From: Diprion similis
Taxonomy: Eukaryota; Arthropoda; Insecta; Hymenoptera; Diprionidae
Reading direction: 5' to 3'
Length of the DNA: 64,000 bases
Assembly: GCF_021155765.1 (NCBI RefSeq)
Contig: NC_060112.1
Span: forward strand, 8,742,001-8,806,000
Position numbers and translations under genes: made by a program. The notes under the pieces were generated by a model. It was not told the DNA's origin. It made no database searches and was given only the letters and a program-made list of their open reading frames with translations. Below, in pieces: positions 25,601-39,266 of the stretch. The first letter of the stretch is position 1. Each line of letters begins with the position of its first letter.

Positions 25601-28600
25601 TTTCAAAGTGGACGTACCAAAATTTTATGATGACCATATCAGGAGCCACCATAAACATAAATACAGGTATCGATACCCACGGAATTCTTTCTTAAAATGA
25701 ACAGGTTCAGGCTTTTCTTCAATCTCGGAAATCAAAGCGAAAAATTCACACGTCAACACGTACCGGGTTGCACGCTGTATATGTTTTAACAACACTGTGT
25801 ACCACGGGGCGTGAAAACCCGGTTAAAGTATCGAGTCTCGTTCATAATGGAATTCGAAAATCTGCCCTGCGATATGGCTACGAAATCCGATCAAGTCTCC
25901 TGAACCGATCTGTCAGGCAGTCAAGATAGGCCAACCACAAGGATGTTTGGCATCATCCTCTACGTTCCAAGCGTCGAAGAATCGAGGGAAATACATACAA
26001 ATGCGGTACCACATGTGTTATGGATTTCTGTGTGAGAGCAGCTCAGTTGCGAAGCCATGTCGTACGGAATAAATCTAAAAGACTTTTTTACATCAATTTT
26101 TAAATCACTTAGGCCAGATTCACCGGTTAATGCACACTTGGAGCAGGTTGAAACGCAAGCAAGTTGGTGGAGGATTCACATTCAAGGGAACTCGGTGTGT
26201 ATAGTGATTTTCAATGACGCCTCGACTTTCCGGTTAACTTGCTTTAGCTCCGAAACAAAATGCAAGTTCGATTTTGTACAAATTGTGGGAAAATGATTCC
26301 TAATCTATTGCATCGACGGTCGTTGTTACAAAATTCGTACATAATCGAAATCGTATTTTGATTTGGACCGGGAAACAAGTTAGCCGGAAGGTTAAGACGT
26401 TTTAATAATGAATATTACTGTACGGCAAGTCAAACTTGACAAATTGGTAAAGTAGAAATGTATTACCTCCTGGATGTGATTTTTCTGATTGAAAAAAACA
26501 AAACAATAAATAAATAAAGCGGGTGAAACAATGAGAATTTCAACATTTCGAATAAATGCTGGACCCTTCGATTGTCTGTACAAAGTAATTAGCGAATTCA
26601 CCGGTTAACTCGGTTACTCCAGAGTTTGTCGGAGGTTATCGTTAATCTGATTCTAATCGTTAGTATTTCTTTGCATTTCTAAGTGAAGCTTGTATTGTTT
26701 CGATAAAGAAAATTATCGTAAAAAACAAGATGATTCCAAAGATTATTCAATGGAAAGGAAGTCTGTTCATTCAATTCTTACCATTACTGAAAAATATATT
26801 TCTCGGTAAAATATAAATCTGAATTTTGTGTAACTGTTTTTTTTTTTTTTTTTTATTATGGTCACGCGAAGTATATTTTCTTTAAAAAATGATGATAATT
26901 TTTTGTTGGTGCAAAAAGTGTAGTAACAACAACCAGAATCAAACTCAACGATTATTAGTATCAAATTTTCTTCTAGTTCCAACGATGTTCAAATCGTTAC
27001 TCTAATTATTCACATTTTAGCATAATTTTCTAGAATCTGGTTGTCACGTGAGTTTTATAGGCATAAAAGTAGAGCCGCGCTTTACCTTAACTCCTGTTTT
27101 ATAGCCCGCAATCTTACCTTCATGAAACATGATTGATATTCAGAGTCCGCGATGCTGTAGCCGTTATTTGAACAACCCTTTTATGATTTTCCCCAGGAGT
27201 GACGTGTAATAAAATCGCCGAATACCTCGTCCAACCTAATTAGATGTACGCATTACACATGCCGAAACATGTATGCACCATTAATTATCCCTTGTATAAC
27301 AAATTCACTCTACCGTCAATTAGCCAAGCCGTTGCCCGAGTAAATAACGAAACTGTTGGACACCAGCAACAAGTTAAACCGTCGCTCTGACGTTGAGGCG
27401 TCGGGGTTTATCGCGAAATAAAGACGAAAAAAAACGAGGGTGAAGAATCTTCAGGAAGAATCTGACGATTGGTCCATCTGCGAAATTTGATTCACCGTAC
27501 CGGAGCTGTACTAGAATTCTTACCTCTTGTTCAAGATTTTGCACGAGTATAATCCGCTCGTAATCGACGTGACGTCGATTTCCGCAACTGATAGACATCG
27601 CCGCACACTAACGCGGAAAATATGCAAAATGCATTGCAACTGCGGTACGTCGCTAACGGCATACTAAACTACCTACTCTATTCTGTAATATGGATTGTGT
27701 GATTCGATTCTGCTTCGCGATGTCGTTTTTTTTTTTTTTTTTTTTCACTGTAAACACAAATATGTTATTATTTGGTTGGTGGGATCTGAATTCAAATATT
27801 TCAATTGTCTTCTGGTAATGAAAATTTTCTGATGATATGTTTATAAGATGTATAGGAACAGTAAAAACGCTCTGAGTTTTTTGAACACACACCCGTGGCT
27901 GCAATATTTCATTAAGTTCGGTAAATATTCGGTAGATTTTGAAGAATATTCTAATCGCCTGAATATAATTCAGTGATTATCTACTCGATTGGACAAGATA
28001 TTCATCTATTTATCAATAAGTTGAACTGTATTATAGATATGGAGTAAAATTATTTGTTTAATACAATTGGACGAATTTTGTTTTTGACGTAAATAAGGTG
28101 TAGTTAGGTAGCTTGGTTGAATGGATTAGGGAAGTGGAATTACCTGTTCTTGAATGCATGTGGATAAATATTTGCATTTGGGTTCTTTCAATTATGATCT
28201 ATCTTCTAATAAATGCAAATAGTCATTGGTGCAATATTTTTAATGAAAGAGTTACTGTAGATTAATGGCAGAAAACTAACAACTTACTGTATTGTAATTA
28301 TAGAATAAACAGACGAAACGCATTGCCAACGGGCTGAATAGGATACTTGAAGATACTCAGAATTAGCAAGTTACGTTTTCCACGCGAAAGAAGTACAAGT
28401 GGGTTTATAATTCTTTGAAGCATTGTCGACTCACAGAAATTTCATTGACTCTGCATAAAGCTATAGGCGAAACCCAGTAAATTTGGCCCAAGACATTTTT
28501 CTATTTGTTCAAAGAGATTGACTGGCCGAAAATTGATGCTGCATATTAATTTTATTACGAGATGATCGAAACTGACGACGAGTGTTTGTCAAGCCATTAA

Positions 28601-28915
28601 ATTCGTAAGTTGAAAAACACAAAAACAGAAAATACTGGATTTACAAATAAAAGCTTAGATACGGATGCTGCGTTTCAAATGCTTTCAAATCCCTCAACAT
28701 CTAGTAAATAATATTGAAAATTAATTTTTACGCAATTATCAGAAATTTTTTTTTATAACGTTAGCATTGTTAGTTATGTTAATTTAAAATTTTGAATCAT
28801 CAATTGTTCAACTTCTTTTCAAAAAATTGATCCCAATGCTTGTAGCAGATAGATTTGAAGAGTAATTTCATATCGTTTCGATAAAAAATCTTACCTTCAT
28901 GGCGCCGGTAGTCAT
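22696..28915 (-). CDS. CCAP: Crustacean cardioactive peptide (CCAP) prepropeptide
   Basis: Four exons: 28915-28895, 23398-23321, 23212-23140 and 22955-22696, all phases agreeing, 143 aa. Residues 1-28 form a signal peptide (two in-frame Met, then a long Val/Ile core, ending NSA). The mature peptide PFCNAFTGC lies at about 51-59. It is bounded by KR before and by an amidation Gly plus RKR after, so processing would give the cyclic, amidated nonapeptide typical of arthropods. An intron splits the hormone codons at the Gly before the second Cys. The C-terminal propeptide of about 80 residues is rich in Gln and Pro and has no second peptide. In insects CCAP acts in ecdysis behaviour, heart rate and gut contraction. 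Intron 1 is about 5.5 kb and contains a possible second first exon at 27118. Confidence 0.96.
27118..27186 (-). promoter_or_regulatory. Possible alternative CCAP promoter and first exon
   Basis: On the minus strand a TATA-like CATAAAAG (27186-27179) precedes a short leader ending in ATGAAG and the donor GTAAGATT. The 14 bases of ATGAAG plus CATGAAGGTAAGAT-type context match the end of the main first exon (28900-28887). Spliced to 23398, the ATG at 27123-27121 would give a shorter signal peptide in frame. An out-of-frame ATG lies 7 nt upstream, which weakens the case. Confidence 0.25.
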
Positions 28916-29076
28916 GAGAACGGGTGAACTTTTCGCAGTGGATTCTTTCGAACTCCTTCGTCGCTGTCGGAGTACTTCCGGTTTAATCGTTACTCGAATG
29001 AATTCCAGCGTTCGAACCGTGTAACAGGGCACTTCTCTCGATCTTCGTCGCAAGTGTAGGTATCGGCGCGCGGTCC

Positions 29077-29117
29077 TTTATGCGAGTCAAAGAGCGCGGT
29101 CGTCGCTTATACGTCAT
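29077..29117 (-). promoter_or_regulatory. Probable CCAP core promoter
   Basis: Upstream of the CCAP ATG on the minus strand lies TATAAG (29111-29106), directly preceded by a TGACGT half-site of the CREB/ATF type. A second ATAAAG follows at about 29083. The distance gives a leader of about 160 nt. Assignment is by position and motif only. Confidence 0.35.
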
Positions 29118-29119
29118 GT

Positions 29120-32100
29120 TCCGATCCTTCCACCAACCCTCCGAAGCTCAGGACATGCGCAAAGGCCTGACACGCGCTGATAAACAGTTGCACGGAGTGA
29201 GTAGGCGGCACAATAATTAGAAAACAATTAATCCGATGTTGATAAAACGGACAATAATCCCCGATCCCCGATGTAATCCTGCCGCCAACTTTTCGCATCG
29301 TAGGGATCATGCAAAAGACTGCAGAGATTAACAGCCCCTCTTGTAGTTATAGTCACTTGTGCAAAATGGCAAGCGAACAGTTTCTTCAGTCTTTAATTTT
29401 ATACTCACAATCAGATCCAGTAGAAGGGGTTTCAACCTACGAAATATACGATTTTTTTTTTTAAAAGTCAGACATTTCGGAAGGGATGAATCTTAGAAGA
29501 GAATCCTTTGGTGTAACTGTAATCGAGTACGATTTAGGAATGATGCACTGCACTGACAGAAATTGTTTTCAACATTTCATTTAGGGTGATGAGATAAGCC
29601 GTTAAAAATGTAATCGTGACCATGAAAATGATAAAAACTGCCATTTTTTTGGTGAATCAAACCCGTCAATGAAAGTTGATACCCTATACAACCAAGCATG
29701 CACCATATTTTTCACTCGGTGTAGATGACAAATTATTACAGCCGGATAGCCTGTGACAATGACAAGTGGACTTTCACTGAGTTCGAAAAACGCTTTCTTC
29801 ATAACCAGAAGTTCAATAGTTACAAGCGGTGATAGTTCGGAAGAGAATTAAGTTCAGTGATGAAAATCCCAACTGCGTAACGAGTCTCAGGACTTGGAAG
29901 TCAAACATTCCTCATCGAGAGCCTATATTTAATCCTTAAAAATTTCTTCTTCTCGACAACTTCCCGACTATGCAAGTTTTGATTTTTCACTGTCGATCGA
30001 ATACGAGTTTTATAACTGACCCTAATATCAGTTATAGATGTTTTTTTTTGTTTGCACTAGCACCTCTTACTTAGTGGTAAGTTGCTAAAGATAGTTTAGA
30101 AAGGTTTGTTTTTCCGGAAATGGATTTGAACACAGAAAATCGTCGTACATACGTCGAATGTGTGAGATATAAAGTATCTGCAAATGTATAGAGTATTTAA
30201 AGCATGATCAAGAGTTAACCGGAAGTAGGTGTTATTACCCCGCGCGTAACAGACTGTATAAATCCTGAAAAAACTGCTGGAGCTTTTAGTAGCTGAGTAG
30301 TGTAACAAGGTTCACCCATCAGATCCTGCTGTGTCTAAAATGTGGGAGCTTTGCGTTAGGCGATCTCAGTAAGCGTGAATCGCGAATCGAAGCCTTAATT
30401 TGGAGACGTGCCAGCGTATCATTGTCCAGGTTTCATCTTTCGGAAAATTGATTCAATCAATTTACAATGAATTTAGAATTTTTTTGCCAGTTCTAAATAT
30501 AATTTGAAGGGTGTTTTTAAAGGTTTAAATTTTAGTAGGTAAACACTTGAGGCGTACTAGAAAGAAAATTTAACATCGTCAGTCGACCGTCTATCAAACA
30601 CAGGAACTCAAAGCTGATTAATGGATCAGCAGCTAGGCTGTAGTCAATGAATTTGCAAACAATGTATGGAATCAAACTCTTGGCTGACAGCATCATTTAT
30701 CAAGCAGTAGCCACACAGGCGGTCTCGGTATCATAGTTTTCTGATATAATAACCAAAACTCGTTAGTACCAGAATTAAATGACCCGCTACTACGTGCGAT
30801 GGTCATTTTTATCACAAGGCCTCTTGTGCGGATTTTAGAGCGATATATCATGACGTATTACTAGTCTTTGCAAATTTCGGCATTCCATCATTTTGCTGAT
30901 ATTATCCTAGAATTTATCGTATGAACTTTGTTTTCAAAATAATTATGATTCTAGATCGATTTATTTCTTCACTCAGCGAGTCATTTAAACTTAAGTATTT
31001 ACCTGCATAAGCTCGACGAGAAACTGACCCTGAAATTAACAGAAATAATTATCTCTAAGAAGAGATCCTGATTCCACCATTCTTACAGGAAGTTTATATT
31101 AGATTCAAGAAATTTGCATAAGAGATTTAAAAGGCGTTTAAAAAATTTCAAAAAAATAATTGCACAAGGGTGGCACGATATAATTACTCTTGCATAATCA
31201 ATTTCCATTGTTCAAACTTTGCGGTAAATGGGCATCAAGTTACGTGACGAATTTTGACACTTTGACAATGATTTCGACTCGTGAGTATTTGCGATGAGGC
31301 CTTGCAGTTTTGAGAATCAATCGATCAAACTATCCCTTGGTAACTTGCAATTCCAGATAAACACGGTATATTGTAATAAGTAAATCCTGGAACAGTCTAA
31401 AGCTGCTCAGGATTGCAATCCAAATAATAATTGAACAATGAAGTGGGAAATTTTTTTTACCCTGAACAATTTATTATTATAAAATTGACATGGAAACATT
31501 TTTATGCAGGCGGTGCTGAGGTAGCCGGTGACCCTTTTATATTTGTCGGAGATTGAGAAAGTTTCTAATGGATTTTTGTACAAAATTATAGCAAAAATCC
31601 GCCGCTGGTGTACCTACACACCCACCACAGGCTCACAGGCTCTTTTCGTTCCCAAATACTGACCTTCCTTTGTCCGTCAGTTGATAAAATATAATACTTG
31701 AACGCTCTCGAAACTTTTTCTCTTTGAGCATAATTACTTGGGACTTCCGCATTTATTGTGCGTAGGTATATACCTCTACCGTTTTCTTAAAGCAACCGAG
31801 AATTTTTGATTTTCTGCTTGAGAGCTTTCCAGATTTAGATTAGAGAGAATTATTCGTAAACTCTAAAATTAAGCATTCTCCTTTTGATTCAATACTTTTT
31901 GTCGGATGAAGTACCTACACTTTTCGGGTACAAACTTACAGGGAAATTAAACAAATGATTCATAACAATTCTCACGATGGATCACGTGTAACGATCCAAT
32001 GTGACGAGAAAATTTTTTAATTAAAAATAGAAAAATGGCATCCTTTCTACAACATCGTAATAGTAAATTCGCAAAAAGCATGCCATTTCTTTATTTCTAT

Positions 32101-35100
32101 GTCTATTGAAAATAGGTTGGAGTATTTTTGTGTGTGAAAAAAGCGTGTATTTGTAAAGATCATCGATCAAGGCGATCTTCTATGTATATTCGTACGTGAA
32201 GACAAAAATTTATCGTGAAAACGGTAGCTACTAAAATAGCGAGAGACCGTGTGTGTTTCACACAAGTCACACTTAATTTAGATATAGCCATAACTCAACT
32301 CACTGGCATTAAAAGTTCATTTAATAATTCATACGAACGTTTTCCTAGTGCATATATCGCTTAGCTCTGAAGTAGACTGCATGCACAACGAATGAATAAA
32401 AGATCGGACTTTGGTATGTCACTATAATTTTTCTCACATATAAAATTTGAATAACCGTCAACGTCTCTTACCCGCTGATATACTCGGATAAAGTCCGGCA
32501 TGCAAAGTTACTCATTTCATTTCACCCTTGCTGGATTCGTGATTCAAACACAACAGTGGTTTGCTTGCCGAAAAAACTGCACCAAAAATTTCTGTTTTTA
32601 TACCAATGACAGTTTTACTGATGTAACTTGGTGATCTTGGGTTCGTTGATTCGTTTTTACATTGCGGGAATGACCGGGAAGTCAGGAAGTAAGGTTGACG
32701 ATGCATGTAGGTATGATTAGAATATCAATTTGATGTTCAATGTGAGGTGATTCGATTCAAAAGTAAAGATGAAGTGTACAGTTTAGAAGGTAGATGAAAA
32801 GTGACTGGACGATGAGAAGGAACGATGGGTTGGTGGAAACTTTTTGGAAGAGCTCGTAACTTTTTCAAAAATGAATATAAAAATACAAATTAATTTGTGA
32901 ATATTCTTCAAGCTATTGATTATAACTTATAATGTACCGACAATGGTTTGAAAAATTTTCATTTCAATATATATAGGATAATAAAGGTACAGCTATTTAT
33001 TTATTGCACCATTGATATCTAATTCAGTCTCAGATATTCTGCTTTCTAATTTCGAATTTTTTCAAAACTAGTCCATATGAGATGAAACTGACGGTGTACA
33101 TTTCACGTTTTTTACTTGAAAAAAACACATCTGAATCTCATTCAAATCCGCTTATTAGGCACTCAGTGAAGTGTCTTTTTCGGAGTTAATTATCACAATT
33201 ATAAAAACCAAATGGTGCCTCAATTTAGTGACTCTCTTACTAGCGAAAATAACAATGTAAATGATGTACGTCAAATCCGCAATGATTAGGACTGAAGATT
33301 TATAGTCGAACCGGGATCCACGCCACACATCTACGCATACATTGTATAGTCGTTCAGACAGAATTGGCTGGGTTTGAAGTGTGCAGAAAAATATGTACAG
33401 CACTGATAAGCAAGATAGAAAATCCTTGGAAATGCCTGCAAGCGCGGTCTGCTAAGGATTTATTTGACAAGACCAGAGTAGCGTGAATCTTTTTTTCCCA
33501 CCTACGTATGCATCCTATCGTATTTATCTGTCAGTACCTGCTCTTGTCTTGTATTTGTTTGCTTATTTCTTATTCTTTTTTGATTCCAAGATGCGTATGT
33601 GGTCGCAGAAGCAAAGGCTGAATCCATATCTGAATCTATTCCAGCTCTACTAATCTATATGCATATTATTACAGGGATATTTTTTTGAATATATATGTAT
33701 ATATTGTATAAGTGATTTCTAATTTCGGAAATTTTCGGAAACCCGGTATATATTAAGTTCATTAGATATTTTAATTAAATTTTGCGTAACACACGTATGA
33801 GTCGCTTGATAATGTATAGTACATTCAATCTTGGAACGAATTAAGAGCACTGATGCAGTTTGTGGTTCTCGGTATCCTTGGGTGTGTCACGATGTGACAA
33901 TAAGATCTGCATACAAATTGTGAAGAAGAGCATTGACGCGTTATCAGAGAAATAATCTTCACATTGAATTCATGGAATTAAATTTGCATCTCGCTAAATC
34001 CGCGCTCTGGAATGATATCTAGATAGCGGGATTTTCCGAAATGACGTGCGTCGGTTTCTTCCGCCTGTTGCGTGTTATGCTTGGGAAATTGAAAACTAAT
34101 TTTTGCTTTGCAGAAATTATCCAATCGATTTTCTTAAGTTGAATGAGCGCAGAATAGATTAACGATTAACGAATAACACATTTCGTTCTTGCCCCCCAAA
34201 TGTTAGTGTCTGAGAGAAAAAGATCTTTCCGAAAGATGAGCTCTCTAACTCAAGTCTAACTGATCGCTTCTTTAATTTGTATTAAGTCCTTTAACATCCT
34301 GCAACTGATTTCTGTATTTCAAGAATTCGGAATGAAATCACACGATACTAAATTGAGAAGAATTAAAAAAATTCCAGACTTACTCTTACTTAGTCTCCCT
34401 GACGATGAATATCTTTTATCATATCCGAATAGACGTTGAACATCTATCGGCGAATTACGAAGTCCGCTTCCAAAGCACAATTTTTTAGCTCTACTATTTC
34501 TTCATAGTCCTCCACATTAACCTATTCTGCACTCTCTGTAATCGCTGGAAACTGCTCTCCGTTAACGACAAATTTTTTTCAAGAAGTGTGGTATTGCAGC
34601 ATTCGGAGCATAATTAAAGTGTTCAAGTTTCCCACGCCTAGTCATGTGATATTCTTAGTTCCAGAAAAGTCATTCTGCGGCGCTGATGTCGCTTCTAATC
34701 AACACAGGCCGAGTTCGTCGGTAAGCTATCCAGTTAGTATATTCCACGGTACAGAGATAACAGAGATCAGTAGCGTGAGAGTAATCGTTGGGTAATTGAC
34801 TATATTCAACCGGAAGTAATCGATTCCGCATTATTAACAGCAACACGTTCACTCTGATCTCGTTTTTATCCCTACAGTTTTATCTCCTTGTCTCCGTTGT
34901 CTCCGTTATCAGTCTCGTACGAAAACATAACATAACTACAGTCGGTAAAGCAGTGTTATCGGCGCGACATTACTCGGCGAGCAGCTCTTTCTTTTGTTCA
35001 CGCGACTGTGTTTCACCTGAAGTTGGTGCAACGAGATAAATTGTTCAAACTGCATGAGACAGAAGAACGCGCTCTAACTTGATTCGACCGAAACTATTAA

Positions 35101-35220
35101 TCGTAACCATCGTAAGGCGAAGACGCGAAAATACGGAGTTTCGAGCCTACGGTAACCGTTCGGTGTAACCATAAAGGGTCATCAGTGTCATCATAACAAT
35201 CGGCCAATACGAGTAAGATT
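29120..35220. other. Six kilobases without a recognised gene
   Basis: All frames are short and none resembles a known family. The stretch lies upstream of CCAP and downstream of the 3' end of RPI. Besides a MITE-like fragment near 32.0-32.1 kb, I see no tRNA, rRNA or domain-bearing exon. Confidence 0.4.
32018..32125. repeat. Fragment related to the palindromic MITE family
   Basis: AAATAGAAAAATGGCAT near 32025 is inverted as ATGCCATTTCTTTATTTCTA near 32082. It is followed by a TTGGAGTATTTTTGTG stretch that matches TTGGAGTGTTTTTCGT inside the 11.1-kb element. Ends and target duplication are not clear. Confidence 0.4.
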
Positions 35221-35224
35221 GTGT

Positions 35225-35250
35225 GGGGGGGGGGGGGGGGGGGAAGGGGG
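35225..35250 (+). repeat. Long G homopolymer
   Basis: About 19 consecutive G, then AA and five more G. It could form a G-quadruplex, but such runs are also error-prone in sequencing, so the length is unreliable. Confidence 0.8.
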
Positions 35251-35339
35251 ATTGCGAGCTTACTCAATTTTCGGATTGACCTGCAAGTAAAGGTAATAAA
35301 TACAAGTTCTTGTCGTGTTAAACATCTAAAACATCTGTG

Positions 35340-35503
35340 AGGTGCTCTTAGTTCGCGTCCTGCCGATCGTCCTGCTTCAGTCGACGGACAAGCAACCCTC
35401 GGGCCATCGGCTTGAGATAATTGGCAATTTCTAGTGTTTGGTTCGGGAATAGGTGAGAAGAAAAACGTGATCTGGCGCTCAATATAGAAGGTGTGACAAT
35501 GAG
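35340..35503 (+). other. Candidate plus-strand first exon, downstream exons not found
   Basis: A GC-richer segment ends in GACAATGAG followed by the consensus donor GTGAGTG at 35504. If translated, only ATG plus two bases lie in this exon. An alternative donor, AATAGGTGAGA, lies about 52 nt upstream. I found no convincing matching coding exon downstream, so this may be the start of a gene that extends over RPI or past the window, or a chance match. Confidence 0.25.
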
Positions 35504-36369
35504 GTGAGTGACTTGGAGCGTATTTACGTCTTTGTTGGTGGACAGGGTGTTTTATTACGCCATATAATTTGTTTTATTTCTTAAAAATTGTCCCGAAAGA
35601 GCTCATCGGACTCTTGAATAGCTATTTTCGTTTGTTTATAAGCCGAAACTTTCTTTCCTTGGGGAAAGTATCTGTTGGCGATCCTGAATTCAGGCAGCAA
35701 AAACTAGATGCAGAGGATCGACAGATTTTCGGGGATCTTTTATTGTTGCTAAGTTATATGCTGTGAACGGGTAAGCTTGGTGCTCTTTTCTTATTGAATT
35801 GGATTGTTACAGACTACGTTCAGGGCGAAGGTCAAGCCTCATATATTTTGCAGAAGGCAGCATGACGCGCAATTAGTTTAGTTTTAACTTTTATCTTCTT
35901 AAAGTCGCATAGAAAAAAATTACGTAAAAACGTAGTATTTTAAATTTTTAATTATTCATGGACATTCTGACCGATATACGAGTATGGATTCGCTGTTCCG
36001 TAACATTGCTTTCACCTTCAGTTGACTCGATTTTTGTACGAAAAAGTAGGCGCGTTACGACAAGATTTTCAAAAGTACGTCGCTTTCTACTAGAAGAGAC
36101 AAAACTGTGCTCAAATACGATTCGTCGTTCACAGATCCGTTTCAGCATTCGCCTTCATTGTCAGACTCGAATGGTTGAGTTCGTACTGCAAAGCAGTTTG
36201 GATTTATTTCGAATAATAACATTCCATTATTCGAATCACATCTCTTAACGTTCTTAGAATGAGGTCAGGATAATTACGTTTAATGACACAGTGTGTAAAA
36301 TTGAATTAGTCGATAAAGTGCATGCTAAATAGTGATATATTTCCGAATGATTAAAATTAGAATATGAAT

Positions 36370-36375
36370 TTTATT
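36370..36375 (-). terminator. Polyadenylation signal of the RPI gene
   Basis: AATAAA on the minus strand about 87 nt after the TGA at 36464-36462. Confidence 0.5.
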
Positions 36376-36461
36376 TGTCATTGTTTGACTGGTTTTAAAT
36401 TGTATTGCATAGTATAGTGCATACTTTAGGCACAACTTATGTTGATCAGGTGGATAAAGGA

Positions 36462-39266
36462 TCACCTACGTATATGAGATTCGGATTGTACTTTAACGCT
36501 GCCATCCGGCATTCCGAAATATGCCTTTGTTGTCAACCCTAAGAAAATTCCAGTTTCCACTACTCCAGGTATCAACATTATTTCCGTGTTTACTTTGTGC
36601 CAATCGGTGATATCATTAGGAAAGTCCCAGTCGAGGATAAAATTTCCAATGTCTGTTACAAGAGGCCCCTAAAACAAAACAGGCACGTGTGTAACACATG
36701 TTGTAAGTACGAGTGATATACGCACGACGGTAACTAAAATATGTTAAAATACAATGGAAACCTGATATACGAAGGGAAAGTAGAATAAAAGAATTCATTG
36801 AGACGTGAGAAAACTTATAATAAATATCTGCACAGCTTTCAAAGATTCATCGGAAGTCCTAGAATTCTACTTGATACTTCCTGATCTTCGAATATCCTAC
36901 GATGCAATTATCCTCGCATAGAAATCCACTTGATTTCAAAACTGATGATAATTTCAACTACTTTATGCAATATTTTGGGATATTGCGAAATCAGAACAGT
37001 AAATGAAATTTTTTATGTCTTGAAATTTCATTACGTAAAAGTGACTATATTTTTATATATCGAGGCCCAACATAATCTATAGTAAGACACTTGAAGTGAT
37101 CCGAATATAAATCTATTGACGTCATAAACTGCATATTCATTGGCCGTCTTCCTTCCTCGTTGAAAATTGCTTTGCGACGTTATTCTTATGACAAGACTCA
37201 CATATTTTGCATCGGTCAACTTGAGCTCAACGCTGCCTCCGAACCTTTTCTGGAGCCTTTGGCGTATTGGTACGTACGCTAGAGGTATCACCTCGATGGC
37301 TATCCTTTTCTTGTTGGGCCCACCGAACTTCTGTGTCATCTTACTAAAATTGTTGGAATCTCATCAGAAAACTTTGATTTATGGGTTTAGTTACAACGAT
37401 GATAATATTATAATATTGCAAGTTATAAAGAAAAATATATGAAATTAATTTGGCATACGAGTAATCGGCGATAGTAATCAGTTGTTTCGAACATGTCGCA
37501 ATGATTTTTCCCTGTGTAAAGTAGCTTCCTCCACCATTTATTACATTCAATTCCGCATCTACTTCATCCGCTCCGTCGATGGTGAAATCGAGCTATAAAA
37601 GCAGTGACCAAATAGTATCAGTATCAAGTGTAATACAGATAAATGGATCAAATCACTGTAACAATCGAATTGAAAACCATTCATAGTAATTGTGTTTACA
37701 TTTGGGTAGGTTTCCAAGTCGCTCCAAGCCAGGCCGTGTTTTTTGATTAGTTGATGAGCATCGTATGACGTTGCTATGCAGACTATGCTTAAATCTTCCG
37801 CTGCAACACGTTCGGCTGAAATTTCTTGTTCGGATTAGATTCAAGTTTTGTGCTAACAGAATACCTGAAATGCACGTGCTAGCTTATGAGGAAAACAAAA
37901 ATAACGTTTTACCTGCGGTAAGTTCTTTATAACTATAGGTATAAAAGGAATGACGAATGAATGAGCTCAAGGCCAAACCAAAAATCATTTAACAATTGAA
38001 CTAACTGATTCATTTTCATTACACGGATTTTTCACAGAAAAATCTATTTTTTGAAGATTGACTTCTTGCACTGTAGAAGGTGCTCGAAACGTGACCGATT
38101 TCCAAACCGGTCAATTTCCAATCACAGATTTTACAAAAAATATGATTCATAACTAGTCAGTGACAACAAATATCGTAGGATTCAAAATAAGATTGACTTT
38201 CATGTGATCATTTCATCTACACGTACCTAATCTTTGAACTGCAAAAGCCACTGTTGCTCCGTTTCCAATCCCAATAACGCTATTGTCCTAAAACAAAACA
38301 AAGCATTGTTCAAAATGGTTAGGCATTACGTTATAACTCTATTATTTATTACGGTTGCAATATTTTATTCGCATAATTTTCGAGATAGAAACAGGTCAGG
38401 TAATTCGAATAGATAAATTTTAAATATCAATACTCTTGGTGATAAAAATCTTTTATTTCAAAAGTAAAGCTTTTGTGCACTGAGGGTTCACCCTTAACCC
38501 TTTTGTTGATTCGTTTCTATGATATACTGCGAGTGAACTTGTAGTCATTGAGGTCGATCACGAACACTCAGGATTACTCTCTGCTCGAGAGAATTCTTGA
38601 GCTCGACTCGAATCCCTTGAGGTATACCTGTCGAGAGGGATTCTGACTTATTCAAGGCCACGCGTGGCGTCTGCTCTGCAAGTTAAAAAAATGGTAGCAG
38701 ACGACGCAGGTGGCTTTGAATCAGTCAGAAACCACCTCAAAAAAGATGTGCCTCTTGTCTCTGATAATGCATCTTCGATTTATTTCGAACCATTTTCAAA
38801 CCAATATTCTATAACCGAAGACTTGGACTTAGAGATCTTATTGGAAGAGGTGATTGTAATCGCACTGCAAATATGAGTATTTATAATTGCGTAAATCATC
38901 GAAATTTGGTGGAAAAGTTATTTGATTGTTCACTTTTTACTCGCTGCAGTCAGTTAAGTAGAAAAATTCTGGATTTTGAAAATGATTTTTCTGGAAATTA
39001 TACACGCCGAATACATTTGCAAATTTATAAGAAATAGATCAGATAAAGTGACTTAAATTTAGTTCAATCTCTTATTGCCATCGAGATGAAGTAATAGAAG
39101 ATTTCAGAAATTTTTTTCGGAGTTAAGAACCCTCCAGCAAAATTAGCAAAAATTTGTTCTTGAAAGTTTCAGTTGTCCTGCGTAAACATACCTTTAGGTA
39201 TTCATCAATCGCTCTTTTAGCCGCTGCCTTCTTCGCCCTGTCGATGATTGAAATTTCTTGCGACAT
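36462..39266 (-). CDS. Rpi: Ribose-5-phosphate isomerase A family protein, catalytic residues changed
   Basis: Six exons in phase: 39266-39192, 38287-38227, 37815-37700, 37592-37459, 37343-37202 and 36668-36462, 244 aa, a normal RpiA length. RpiA interconverts ribulose-5- and ribose-5-phosphate in the pentose phosphate pathway. Family motifs are clear: VIGIGNGATVAFAVQRL, CIATSYDAHQLI, TIDGADEVDAELN, IEVIPLAYVPI, FGGSVELK, GPLVTDIGNFILDW and IPGVVETGIF. The two aspartates of DGADEVD are present. In the next loop, where active enzymes read KGGG followed by an LTxEK-type segment, this protein has NGGG and TQGK: the catalytic Lys is Asn and the catalytic Glu is Gly. The phosphate loop also has GNGAT instead of GSGST. 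Frames and splice sites are all intact. It may be a pseudoenzyme or a diverged paralog; a canonical copy may lie elsewhere in the genome. Confidence 0.92.

Noticed and set aside
26057..26296. 79-aa plus-strand frame in CCAP intron 1
   Set aside because: No recognised domain, no splice context, and length within chance for this composition.
35948..36248. Overlapping frames of 66 and 96 aa on opposite strands
   Set aside because: They mirror each other, have no domain, and carry no splice or promoter signals.
38664..38876. 70-aa plus-strand frame in RPI intron 1
   Set aside because: No family resemblance and no supporting signals; likely chance.
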